Positions 8,631 to 16,583 of a DNA stretch of 64,000 bases are shown here, one piece after another. The stretch's first letter is position 1, and the number at the start of each line of letters is the position of its first letter. This DNA comes from a bacterium endosymbiont of Escarpia laminata. Lineage in GTDB: Bacteria; Pseudomonadota; Gammaproteobacteria; Chromatiales; Chromatiaceae. The stretch lies in the NCBI GenBank assembly GCA_003660235.1, contig QGON01000053.1, forward strand, positions 16,174 to 80,173. The letters run 5' to 3'. Made by a program: the position numbers and the translations under genes. The notes below the pieces were generated by a model. It was not told where the DNA came from. It ran no database searches and worked only from the letters and a program-made list of their open reading frames with translations.

Positions 8631-9043
8631 GCGTGACACCTGATCAGGTCATCGCAGAGGCCCGCACCTGGGTCGGCACACCCTTCGGTCACCAGGGCCG
8701 CATCAAAGGTCGCCGGGTCGATTGTGCCGGGGTGATTATCGGCGTGGCCCGTGCGCTGGGTTTGAGTCAATTCGATTCCCGTGACTATGGCCGCTCCCCG
8801 AATCCCGAGCGCATGGGCGCCATCTTGCGCAGTGAACTGATCGAAATCCCGGTCATCGATGCAGAACCAGGTTGTGTGTTTTGGATGGCGTTCGATGCCG
8901 ATCCGCAGCACGTCGCCATCTATACCGGAACCAATCTGATTCACGCCTATTCAATGGCTGAAAAATGCGTTGAACACCGGATGGATTCTCAACTGAGAAC
9001 AAAGATCCGCGCGGCATTTCAATTCAAAAAGGTCGATTACTGA
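8627..9043 (+). CDS. Tail-tip NlpC/P60 peptidoglycan peptidase
   Basis: A 138-residue NlpC/P60 domain, probably cutting cell-wall peptides during DNA injection. The candidate catalytic cysteine is C33 in RVDCAG and the histidine is H95 in DPQHVAIY; H106 in LIHAYS is the likely third residue. It has no signal peptide, consistent with a virion-borne enzyme rather than a host secreted one. GTA gp14 occupies the same position. The stop codon shares its last base with the next start. Confidence 0.85.
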   Translation: MSVTPDQVIAEARTWVGTPFGHQGRIKGRRVDCAGVIIGVARALGLSQFDSRDYGRSPNPERMGAILRSELIEIPVIDAEPGCVFWMAFDADPQHVAIYTGTNLIHAYSMAEKCVEHRMDSQLRTKIRAAFQFKKVDY

Positions 9044-12000
9044 TGGCGATTCTAGCGATTGCAGCCATCGGCGCCGGTATCGGTGGCACATTGATTCCCG
9101 CAGGCATACTGGGCATGTCCGGTGCCGCAATCGGTTGGGCAGCCGGCTCGATCATCGGCAACTACCTGTTTGCGCCAGAGATGCCTGATGTAAACCAGCA
9201 GGGTCCAAGAGTCACCGACGACAAAGTGACGAACTCATCCTACGGCGTCGGTCGGGTAAAGGGCTACGGCACATACCCGACTGCGGGTAATGTGTTTGAT
9301 CAATCCAGTCTCTACGAGATCGAGCATACAGAGACCTTCGAGGCAGGCAAAGGCGGTGGTGGTGGCTCAGTCACTAACACCACATGGACCTATGAGCGGG
9401 ATATTGCCGTCGGACTGGGAGAGGGGCCAATCGGTGGCATTCTGCAGATCTGGGCAAACGAAGACCTGATCTATGACGCTACGCCAGACGCAACCGTAGT
9501 GCGCCCGGACTGGCTGCGGATGAAAGTCTACCTGGGTTCTGAAACCCAGGAGCCAGACCCAACACTCCAAGCGCTGCATGGCGCCACAGATACCCCGGCC
9601 TATCGCGGTGAAGCCTATGTCGTTTTCAGTCGCTATTATCTAGCAAATCATGGGCAAAACCCATCATTCAGGTTCGTTGTCGCCCGTAGTGCTGCACTTT
9701 CGCATCCAATCACCAATACTCGGTTGTCAGAACAAAATCACACGCTCGGGGCTCTCGGGAAAGCGCTGAAGATGCCGTCGGGCTTGGCTATCTATGCGTA
9801 TAACAGACCGCTGGCATCTTCTGGAAATATCGCTGTTGCGATGTCTCTGGACACGCAGCTCCCACAGTTTGAGATTGCCGCGCCATATAGTGAGGCGTAT
9901 GGATATTTTGGCGCTATGAATGTAATTTCTCTCTGCTCATATGATGGCAGTGGATATGGTTCTCATATTGTTGGAAAAATTGGCGGCGGATCAAATTATC
10001 GAGTGGGCGTTTTTGATGCTATTTCCGGCGCTCTGGTGGACATGACGACGATTGCAGGCGGCTCATTAACGTATGTGAAGCATATTTATTCTGCAAGCCC
10101 AAGTGGTTTTGATCTATTCTCTATTCATCTCGCCCAAACGTCTATATTAGAGCTGCAGGGTAGTGAGTACGTCAGAGTGGGGGTTATGTGGTTTAGGACT
10201 GGCTGGCTGAACAGCGAGTATATGGGCGCAGTCAGACCCGATACAGAAGACCTTTATATTCCGATACAGTTTGGTGCTGACGAGGCCATAGCCATTCGTC
10301 GCAAGGGCGCGAATACATACAGCTACGTAGAACTCACCTCACTTGATTCTGGTATCAGTGCGCCACAGAACTTTGTTTTTGACAGCGTCAGAGCTTTGAC
10401 ATGGGCTATCTGTGCAACAACAACTCACGGGGCAGCTAGTCCTGTGCTCATATCGATCAACGCCTCCGGCACCATCGTTGATGTTGTGGATTTTTTTACT
10501 GACTATGGGCTAACAGAAATTATCAGTGGGAGACAAAATCATGCCGATTTTGACGATTCCACAGGGTGTATCTATTTCGGTTATGGCGAAGCGAAAATAC
10601 TTGCATGGAATACGACAACGATGGCTGCACCCGATGAATATTCAGGGGGGTATTTCCCTGATCAGATCATCTACCATCACCAAACAGATAAAATTTACTC
10701 ATTTGTGCAGATGCTGTGGGTGGACTCTCGTAATGCGTCCGTGAGTTCAACGCGGACCAATGCGCTAACCAGTAACCCTGTATCGTTGCAATCCGTCGTT
10801 GAGGATATCTGCTCAGAGACTGATCTTGAAATAGCAGAGATCGATGCAGCGCAGCTGGTGAGTTACAACGTAACCGGTTACCGCAGATCCGGGCGGATGC
10901 CAGCGCGGTCGATCATCAACCCGCTGCGACAGGCGTTTCTGTTTGACATTGTTGACCTCGGCGGCCAACTGCTGTTTCAACCGCACGGTTCCGGCACTGT
11001 GATTAATCTCACGGAAGATGAGCTCGGTGCGCACGCTTATGGAACTCAACCCCCTGAAAAACTGACCCCGGTCAGAACACCGATTGAAGAGCTGCCCTCT
11101 GAATTGTCCTTGACCTATATCAACCCTGATCGATTCTACGAGAACGGGGTTCAGTCACAGCGCCGCCTCGCCTCGACAAACCGCAACACCAAACAGGTCG
11201 TTATTCCGCTGGTGTTGACCGATGACCAGGCCGCGAAAATCGTTGATTCCCTGCTGCACCTGGCGCACATCGAGGCCGTGGCCTATTCACTGTCCCTGCT
11301 GCCGTCACGACTCGGCATCAACGGCGGCGATATCCTGAACGTGCCGAAGGGTAGCAGAAACCATATTGTCCGGGCCGGGCAGATCACATTCGAGGGTGGC
11401 TATATCAAAGTGCAGGGCGTCCGCCACGACAGCGACGCCCGTACATCCTACGCCCAGGGCGGCAGCGCTCCAGTGGTCACCACCACGATTGCTGCGGGCG
11501 GCGTGGCCCTGGCCTGGGTGCTGGATATCCCTGCACTCAGATATCAGGATCACGATCCGGGTGTTTACGTTGCCGCATCGTCCTACAGCGTTGGCTGGCG
11601 CGGTGGTGAGCTGTTCCGCTCGTTGAGCGGGAGTGATTTCTACTCCCTGATCCCGCTGCCGGTTTCCGTTGTCGGGTTCTGCGAAACGGTGCCCGCCGAT
11701 GTTTACCCGAACCGATGGGACACCACAAACACATTGACTATCACTCTGCTCTCCGGGGATCTTTTTTCCGCATCAGACGCAAACCTGTTGGCCGGCAGCA
11801 ATGCCGCAGCCTGGGGCGCGCCTGGCCGGTGGGAGATCGTCCAGTATGGCGCGGTGACCGAGCAACCGGACGGCACATTTACCGTATCACGTCTCCTGCG
11901 AGGTCGCCGTGGTACAGACTGGGCCATGGGTCAACATGTGGTGGGCGATGTGTTTATCCCCTTGAGCACGTCGAACGTCCGCAGGGTGAAGGGCGACACC

Positions 12001-12450
12001 ACCGAGATCGGCAGCACGTTTGACTATCGCGGGGTGACGTTCGGCGAGTCGATCAATGCCCCGACTGTCGTGACAAAGCAGTTTTCTCATGCCGGGCATG
12101 GAATCAAACCCTGGGGACCGGCGCACCTCGCTGTATCAGAGGGCGGTGGTGGCGATCTGGCGATCAGCTGGCTGCGGCGCGGGCGGATGCCGGCGGCCCC
12201 ACTAGGGACACCGCCGCTGGTTGAGGAGTCTGAGCGATACGAGATCGATATCTATGACGGTGACACGGTGGTTCGGACGATCACAGATACGCCGACAGCA
12301 AACGGATCAGTCGTCACGCCTGGCAGTCAATTAGCGCTATACGATGGGGCTGATCGGGCTATTGATAACGTCGTTGATTTCGGCTGCCGGGGGTACCAGA
12401 TATCAGCCGTAATCGGGCGGGGCTATCCGAGTGACCTATTCAATGGGTGA
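9043..12450 (+). CDS. Giant tail hub/fibre protein (GTA gp15-like)
   Basis: An 1135-residue protein. The N-terminus has a Gly/Ala-rich hydrophobic stretch (residues 1-45), then a conserved region to about 220 (WTYERDIAVGLGEGPIGGI). Residues about 220-575 form a repetitive beta-rich, possibly beta-propeller block encoded by markedly AT-richer DNA. From about 580 the sequence returns to the tail-protein type (VVEDICSETDLEIAEID, SIINPLRQAF, LPSRLGINGGDILNVPKG), like the Phage-tail_3 domain of host-specificity proteins. The C-terminal third is beta-rich with a GRRGTDWA motif common in these proteins. It likely forms the central spike or receptor-binding hub. Confidence 0.75.
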   Translation: MAILAIAAIGAGIGGTLIPAGILGMSGAAIGWAAGSIIGNYLFAPEMPDVNQQGPRVTDDKVTNSSYGVGRVKGYGTYPTAGNVFDQSSLYEIEHTETFEAGKGGGGGSVTNTTWTYERDIAVGLGEGPIGGILQIWANEDLIYDATPDATVVRPDWLRMKVYLGSETQEPDPTLQALHGATDTPAYRGEAYVVFSRYYLANHGQNPSFRFVVARSAALSHPITNTRLSEQNHTLGALGKALKMPSGLAIYAYNRPLASSGNIAVAMSLDTQLPQFEIAAPYSEAYGYFGAMNVISLCSYDGSGYGSHIVGKIGGGSNYRVGVFDAISGALVDMTTIAGGSLTYVKHIYSASPSGFDLFSIHLAQTSILELQGSEYVRVGVMWFRTGWLNSEYMGAVRPDTEDLYIPIQFGADEAIAIRRKGANTYSYVELTSLDSGISAPQNFVFDSVRALTWAICATTTHGAASPVLISINASGTIVDVVDFFTDYGLTEIISGRQNHADFDDSTGCIYFGYGEAKILAWNTTTMAAPDEYSGGYFPDQIIYHHQTDKIYSFVQMLWVDSRNASVSSTRTNALTSNPVSLQSVVEDICSETDLEIAEIDAAQLVSYNVTGYRRSGRMPARSIINPLRQAFLFDIVDLGGQLLFQPHGSGTVINLTEDELGAHAYGTQPPEKLTPVRTPIEELPSELSLTYINPDRFYENGVQSQRRLASTNRNTKQVVIPLVLTDDQAAKIVDSLLHLAHIEAVAYSLSLLPSRLGINGGDILNVPKGSRNHIVRAGQITFEGGYIKVQGVRHDSDARTSYAQGGSAPVVTTTIAAGGVALAWVLDIPALRYQDHDPGVYVAASSYSVGWRGGELFRSLSGSDFYSLIPLPVSVVGFCETVPADVYPNRWDTTNTLTITLLSGDLFSASDANLLAGSNAAAWGAPGRWEIVQYGAVTEQPDGTFTVSRLLRGRRGTDWAMGQHVVGDVFIPLSTSNVRRVKGDTTEIGSTFDYRGVTFGESINAPTVVTKQFSHAGHGIKPWGPAHLAVSEGGGGDLAISWLRRGRMPAAPLGTPPLVEESERYEIDIYDGDTVVRTITDTPTANGSVVTPGSQLALYDGADRAIDNVVDFGCRGYQISAVIGRGYPSDLFNG

Positions 12451-12763
12451 CTCGACAAACACCTGGAGCAGCATCACTCTCGCGTCAAGTGGCGCCATCG
12501 ATTTTGCCGGGCCGCAGCATATCTCTATCACCCGTGACGGCACCACTGGAGAGTGCCGTACCTACATCGACGGCGGAGCCGCAATCATTGCGAGCTCAAC
12601 GACGAACGGCACCTACGTCGGGCCAAACACCAAATCAGCCCTGGCCTGCGATATGGATGTAGAGGTCGCAAACGAATGCTATCGCGGAGGCATGCAGCAC
12701 GTCGCCGTGTGGGAAAACCAGGTAATGACCGCAGCAGAGGCTGCTCGATTGAATCCATTTTGA
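12431..12763 (+). CDS. LamG-like fragment, tail-tip associated
   Basis: A 110-residue frame with a GTG start (ATG at 12443 is an alternative) overlapping the end of the giant hub gene by 20 bases. It resembles only the C-terminal half of a LamG/concanavalin-like lectin domain: HISITRDGTTGECRTYIDG, then GMQHVAVWENQVMTAAEAA. A full domain is 150-200 residues. The upstream frame is closed by a TAA at 12410-12412, so it is not a simple frameshifted extension of the hub gene. It is either a small tip protein or the remnant of a larger one. Confidence 0.5.
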   Translation: MTYSMGDSTNTWSSITLASSGAIDFAGPQHISITRDGTTGECRTYIDGGAAIIASSTTNGTYVGPNTKSALACDMDVEVANECYRGGMQHVAVWENQVMTAAEAARLNPF

Positions 12764-12775
12764 GGTAGATAGGCG

Positions 12776-13108
12776 ATGAGTAGAGGATATGTAGACGGGC
12801 AGCAGAGCCCTGACGTAACGATCAACGGGCTGACCATGGGTCTGGTCACCATCGACCTGTCAGCCGGTGGCAGCATCAACATGACTGATGCGGAGTTCAA
12901 TCACGCGATATTCAACCTCACGGGAACGCTAACCGCAAACGCTATCCTGGTGGTGCCGGACGACAGCAAGATCTACCACGTCATGAACGCCACGACCGGG
13001 GCTTTCACTGTCGAGGTAAAAACCGCAGCGGGAACCGGCATCACCGTCACCCAGGGCAATAATGCAGTTTTGGTGTGTGATGGTGTGAACGTGGTGCAGT
13101 TTGCTTGA
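12776..13108 (+). CDS. Small phage tail-tip/fibre protein
   Basis: A 110-residue beta-rich protein with a good ribosome binding site upstream (GAGG at 12762-12765, AGG at 12771). The segment NLTGTLTANAILVVPDDSK followed by TVTQGNNAVLVCDGVNVV resembles small phage proteins found after host-specificity genes and the ends of tail fibres. No enzymatic motif. Likely structural, at the distal tail. Confidence 0.55.
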   Translation: MSRGYVDGQQSPDVTINGLTMGLVTIDLSAGGSINMTDAEFNHAIFNLTGTLTANAILVVPDDSKIYHVMNATTGAFTVEVKTAAGTGITVTQGNNAVLVCDGVNVVQFA

Positions 13109-13113
13109 TTTAT

Positions 13114-13144
13114 CGCGCTCCTGCGTGAAATTTTGGTGGGTTGT
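13114..13144 (+). repeat. Imperfect direct repeat, copy A, left of the hydrolase gene
   Basis: The stretch beginning CGCGCTCCTGCGTGAAAT matches 13754-13785 at 21 of the first 27 positions, with the central CGTGAAAT identical. The two copies lie 640 bases apart and bracket the hydrolase gene. This suggests an inserted cassette or a repeated regulatory sequence. Confidence 0.4.
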
Positions 13145-13147
13145 CAA

Positions 13148-13753
13148 ATGAACAAACGGCGCTGTTTTCTTCTCCATGGGTATAATGTAGATAATGGTGG
13201 GGCTGAAACTGTAGAAAAATTAGTTCCCTATATTGCCGCTGCTGGTTTCGATCCTGTTTGTATTGATTACGGGCATTTCAATTTGATTGATGTCCGGGTT
13301 AACAATGATGATGTTGGATCCAGGCTGGTGCAAATGATCAGGCCTGGAGACGTATTCATAGGTCATTCGAATGGTTGTGCTATCGCAGCAATGGCCATCG
13401 AAGCGGGTGCGCCATTTGCTCGTGGAGTGATGATCCACCCGGCACTCCAGTCGTTCTGGTCTCCGCCGTTGGATCATCCCATCGAACAGGTGGCCGTCTT
13501 CAGTCGGTGGAGTGATTATGCAACCTGGAGCGCCTTCCTGCTCCGTGTATTCAGCCCTGGGCGTCTGGTCTGGGGTAGGCATATTTGGGGCGCCATGGGA
13601 GCTACCGGGCCTCTATCGAAAGATCCGCGCATAGTTAACAAAGAGGGCGCGCACTTCCATTCGAACGGGTTCAAAGATCCTGAGAAATGGTGTCCGGTCT
13701 GGGTTGATACGCTGACTGAGTCATGTGAAAAGTCGTCCGAGATTGGATTATGA
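13148..13753 (+). CDS. Alpha/beta hydrolase, prophage cargo or lysis-related
   Basis: A 201-residue serine hydrolase of the alpha/beta fold. LLHGY at residues 8-12 is the oxyanion region and GHSNG with S74 is the nucleophile elbow. The ATG at 13148 is preferred over an in-frame TTG at 13133. There is no signal peptide. It is the last gene before the attachment site, a common place for accessory (moron) genes, and is flanked by imperfect 27-31-bp direct repeats. Substrate unknown; an esterase acting on lipids or surface polymers during lysis or conversion is possible. Confidence 0.7.
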   Translation: MNKRRCFLLHGYNVDNGGAETVEKLVPYIAAAGFDPVCIDYGHFNLIDVRVNNDDVGSRLVQMIRPGDVFIGHSNGCAIAAMAIEAGAPFARGVMIHPALQSFWSPPLDHPIEQVAVFSRWSDYATWSAFLLRVFSPGRLVWGRHIWGAMGATGPLSKDPRIVNKEGAHFHSNGFKDPEKWCPVWVDTLTESCEKSSEIGL

Positions 13754-13785
13754 CGCGTCCCTACGTGAAATCTGGGCGGGTTTGT
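13754..13785 (+). repeat. Imperfect direct repeat, copy B, right of the hydrolase gene
   Basis: Counterpart of the copy at 13114-13144, starting CGCGTCCCTACGTGAAAT directly after the hydrolase stop codon and continuing into a G-rich stretch. The rest of 13786-14074 holds no gene: only two CTACGCAAA repeats, the tRNA remnant and the sdhC leader. Confidence 0.4.
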
Positions 13786-13823
13786 GGGTGGTTGGGCTGT
13801 GGATTTCGCTGTGCCCATTCGAG

Positions 13824-13843
13824 CTACGCAAAAACTACGCAAA
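13824..13843 (+). repeat. Two direct CTACGCAAA repeats near the attachment site
   Basis: The 9-base word CTACGCAAA occurs at 13824-13832 and 13835-13843, 11 bases apart (about one helical turn), roughly 80 bases inside the prophage from the att core. Repeats at this spacing and position are typical of integrase arm-type or excisionase binding sites. Inference from position only. Confidence 0.35.
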
Positions 13844-13913
13844 GGGGTCAAAAAGACGCAGTTTAGGCGCATTGAGTGCCAATAAAATCAATAAGTTAGC
13901 TATCAACAAGGAA

Positions 13914-13968
13914 CTTAAAATCTCTCGACCTTTGGGTCGTGCCGGTTCGATTCCGGCTCCGGGCACCA
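13914..13968 (+). other. attR: 3' half of tRNA-Leu(UAA), prophage attachment site
   Basis: The sequence fits the 3' part of a class II tRNA: anticodon loop CTTAAAA with anticodon TAA (13916-13918), 3' anticodon stem TCTCT, a long variable arm (CGACC-TTTG-GGTCG), T arm GCCGG-TTCGATT-CCGGC, acceptor TCCGGGC and encoded ACCA ending at 13968. There is no 5' half upstream, so this is the displaced fragment left by integration into a tRNA-Leu gene. The restored full tRNA should lie at the other prophage end, outside the window. Confidence 0.8.
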
Positions 13969-14074
13969 TTCCTCTACCCGTCATATGGGTAGTATCTAAT
14001 TCCTCATTCCAACCTGCCCACACTTGGCTATACTGCGGGAAACGCTTCTATAAGTTTCCTCACGGAAGTAGGCA

Positions 14075-14452
14075 ATGGCCCGGCAAACTAAACGTCCCGT
14101 ATTTCTCAATCTGCTTCAGATCAAACTGCCTGCTGCGGCTCTCTTGTCCGTTGCCCATCGGGCTACAGGCATTGTGATGTTTCTGCTGATTCCTTTTTGC
14201 ATCTATCTGCTTGAGATGTCCGTATCCGATGAAACAGGCTTTCAACGGGTTTTGGCAATGATCGACAGTTTGCCTTTTCAAATACTGCTGTTTCTGATGC
14301 TTTGGATTCTGCTGCATCATCTGCTGGCTGGCATTCGTTATCTCTTGATTGATATGGACCTTGGTGTGGATAGAATTGTCGCCCGTAAGAGTGCCTGGCT
14401 GGTGATTTTCAGTGGATTTGCTTCGGCTTCCCTCTTGGGAGCGCTTTTGTGA
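14075..14452 (+). CDS. sdhC: Succinate dehydrogenase cytochrome b556 subunit
   Basis: A 125-residue inner-membrane protein with three transmembrane helices (about 22-46, 66-88 and 103-124). The SVAHRATG motif (H28, R29) marks the quinone-site region and the HHLLAGIRY segment (H81/H82) carries the likely haem b ligand. With SdhD it anchors the catalytic SdhAB dimer and passes electrons to ubiquinone. It is the first gene of sdhCDAB, and its stop overlaps the sdhD GTG start by 4 bases. It is the first intact host gene after the prophage, so its promoter region may have been altered by the integration. Confidence 0.9.
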   Translation: MARQTKRPVFLNLLQIKLPAAALLSVAHRATGIVMFLLIPFCIYLLEMSVSDETGFQRVLAMIDSLPFQILLFLMLWILLHHLLAGIRYLLIDMDLGVDRIVARKSAWLVIFSGFASASLLGALL

Positions 14453-14793
14453 GCCGAAGCATCTCGGGGCTTCGCGCCTGGATCTTCCAACGCATTACTG
14501 CCATCTATCTGGCGGTCTTTGTGCCGATAGCATTGGGATATTTGCTTTTTTACCCAGTAACGAGCTATCAGCCATGGGTCGAACTTCTCAGTTCTCCCTG
14601 GGTAAATACTTCTCTCTTACTGTTCGTTTTCGCAATCCTGCTGCATGGGTGGATCGGTATCAGGGATGTGGTGATTGACTACGTTCAAGCGTTCTCAGCT
14701 CGGATGCTGCTGTTGGTTCTGGTTGGGCTGGGACTGGTTGCCTGTGGGGTCTGGGCTGCACGTATCCTGTTTAACGTAAAAGGTGTGGTATGA
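14449..14793 (+). CDS. sdhD: Succinate dehydrogenase hydrophobic anchor subunit
   Basis: A 114-residue protein with GTG start and three predicted membrane helices (about 16-36, 53-72 and 84-108). The [15 protein letters not shown] segment with H66 is the conserved haem and quinone-site helix of the SdhD family. It overlaps sdhC and sdhA by 4 bases each, consistent with translational coupling in one operon. Confidence 0.9.
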   Translation: MSRSISGLRAWIFQRITAIYLAVFVPIALGYLLFYPVTSYQPWVELLSSPWVNTSLLLFVFAILLHGWIGIRDVVIDYVQAFSARMLLLVLVGLGLVACGVWAARILFNVKGVV

Positions 14794-16553
14794 AACTTTC
14801 CCGCAGAAGATTTGACACCTTGATTCTGGGTGCCGGGGGCGCCGGTCTGCGGGCTTCACTTCAACTCGCAGAGGCTGAGGCGAGAGTTGCCGTCGTGACG
14901 AAGGTTTTTCCCACGCGCTCCCACACCGTCGCTGCGCAGGGGGGTGTCAATGCAGCCTTGGCCAATGTCTCTCCAGACAACTGGCATTGGCATATGTATG
15001 ACACGGTCAAAGGCAGTGATTACCTGGGTGATCAGGATGCTATCGAGTATATGTGCCGATCTGCCTCCAGGGTTGTTTATGAGCTGGAACACTTCGGAGT
15101 CCCATTCTCCCGTCTGGAAAATGGCCGTATCTATCAGCGGGCCTTCGGCGGACAGAGTCAGAATTTCGGTGAGGGACAGGCTTCCAGAACCTGTGCGGCG
15201 GCTGACCGGACGGGGCACGCCATACTTCATTCACTCTATCAACAGAACATTCGGGCCAAGACCCATTTCTTTGACGAGTTCTTTGCGATCGACCTGATAA
15301 AAGATGATGAAGGGGTCATTCTTGGCGCCCTGGTGCTGGAGATCTCAACGGGAGAGCCGCTGCTCATCGAGGCCAAGACCACACTGATTGCCACGGGTGG
15401 TTGTGGGCAATTGTTTCGCACCAACACCAATGCACACATCAATACCGGAGATGGCATGGCGATGGCGCTGCGGGCCGGCATCCCATTGCAGGACATGGAG
15501 TTTTTTTAGTTTCACCCCACCGGTATTGCCGGTAAGGGAATGTTGATCACAGAGGCTGCGCGGGGCGAGGGAGGCTATCTGATCAATGGTGAGGGTGAGC
15601 GGTTTATGGAACGGTATGCACCCAATGCCAAGGATCTTGCCAGCCGTGATGTGGTCAGCCGTGCCATCTCCACAGAGATACGAGAAGGGCGGGGATGTGG
15701 GCCTGACAAGGATCATGTGCTGCTCAAGGTGGATCACCTGGGAGAGGAGGTTGTTCATAAGCGGTTACCGGGTATCCGGGATCTGAGCCGGACCTTTCTC
15801 CATATTGACCCGGCCAAGGCACCGATTCCGGTCTTTCCTACTGCGCACTACGTCATGGGTGGGATTCCCTCCGACCGATATGGACAGGTGGTGGTGCCGG
15901 TACGTAACGGTCCCGAGGAGGTTATCCCTGGGCTTTACGCTGCCGGTGAATGCGCCTGCGTTTCCATTCATGGAGCTAACCGGCTGGGTGGAAACTCACT
16001 GTTGGATATTCTGGTCTTTGGACGCTCTGCCGGTAACCGCATCATCGAGTATCTGCGCGAGAATCGCTATCACCGGCAGATGAATGATGCAGGCGTGGAG
16101 AAAGCGATGGCACGACTGCAGCGCTGGAATTTGCCTGGCGAAGGTGAAACGGTCGACAATCTGCGTACAGACCTGAAGTGGGTGATGGAGGAGCACTGCG
16201 GTGTCTTCAGAAATGAGGATGTGATGCAACAAGGTGTTGCTGAATTGAAGCGTCTGCGCGAACGTCTTCCCGATGTGCGGCTGCGTGATACCAGCATGAT
16301 ATTCAATACTGCCAGGATCGAAGCGATGGAACTGGAAAATCTGATGGACATAGCTATGGCCACCATGATGTCTGCAGCAGCACGAAAAGAGAGTCGTGGG
16401 GCACATTCGCGTGTTGACTACCCTGATCGCGATGACATCAATTGGATGAAGCACAGTCTCTACTATCTTGCAGAGGACCGCCTGGATTTCAAGCCCGTCC
16501 GAACCCGCCCGTTATCAGTTGAGAGTTTTCCGCCAAAGGAGCGCGTCTATTGA
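14790..16553 (+). pseudogene. sdhA: Succinate dehydrogenase flavoprotein subunit with in-frame TAG
   Basis: The frame from 14790 to 16553 reads as a full-length SdhA (587 codons plus stop), but codon 240 (15507-15509) is TAG. It replaces the conserved Gln of the QFHPTG motif, so the text reads DMEFF-stop-FHPTGIAG. Before it are the FAD-binding GAGGAG and the flavin-linking histidine H45 in [10 protein letters not shown]; after it are the active-site EAARGEGGYL region and NRLGGNSLLD. The frame is unchanged on both sides, so a single C-to-T change (CAG to TAG) explains it. As written only a 239-residue fragment would be made, and complex II would be lost. A sequencing error at the T7 run just before the codon is a serious alternative. 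Confidence 0.85.
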
Positions 16554-16583
16554 TCATTTTGTTTGCAGCGACCGGGTAAGCGT

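Noticed and set aside
13914..13968. Complete tRNA gene
   Set aside because: The acceptor, T arm, variable arm and 3' anticodon stem are present, but no D arm or 5' acceptor strand precedes them.
13835..14023. Minus-strand frame with GIEPARPKGREILSS over the tRNA fragment, and the plus-strand frame 13725-14177
   Set aside because: Both are shadow translations of the tRNA-Leu remnant and flanking non-coding sequence. GIEPARPKG-type peptides are a familiar false call over class II tRNA genes.
15507..15509. Genome-wide reassignment of TAG as a sense codon
   Set aside because: TAG ends other intact genes in the window (serS, the PilZ-domain gene, trxB-neighbouring frames and the RND permease) at the expected lengths, so TAG works as a stop here.
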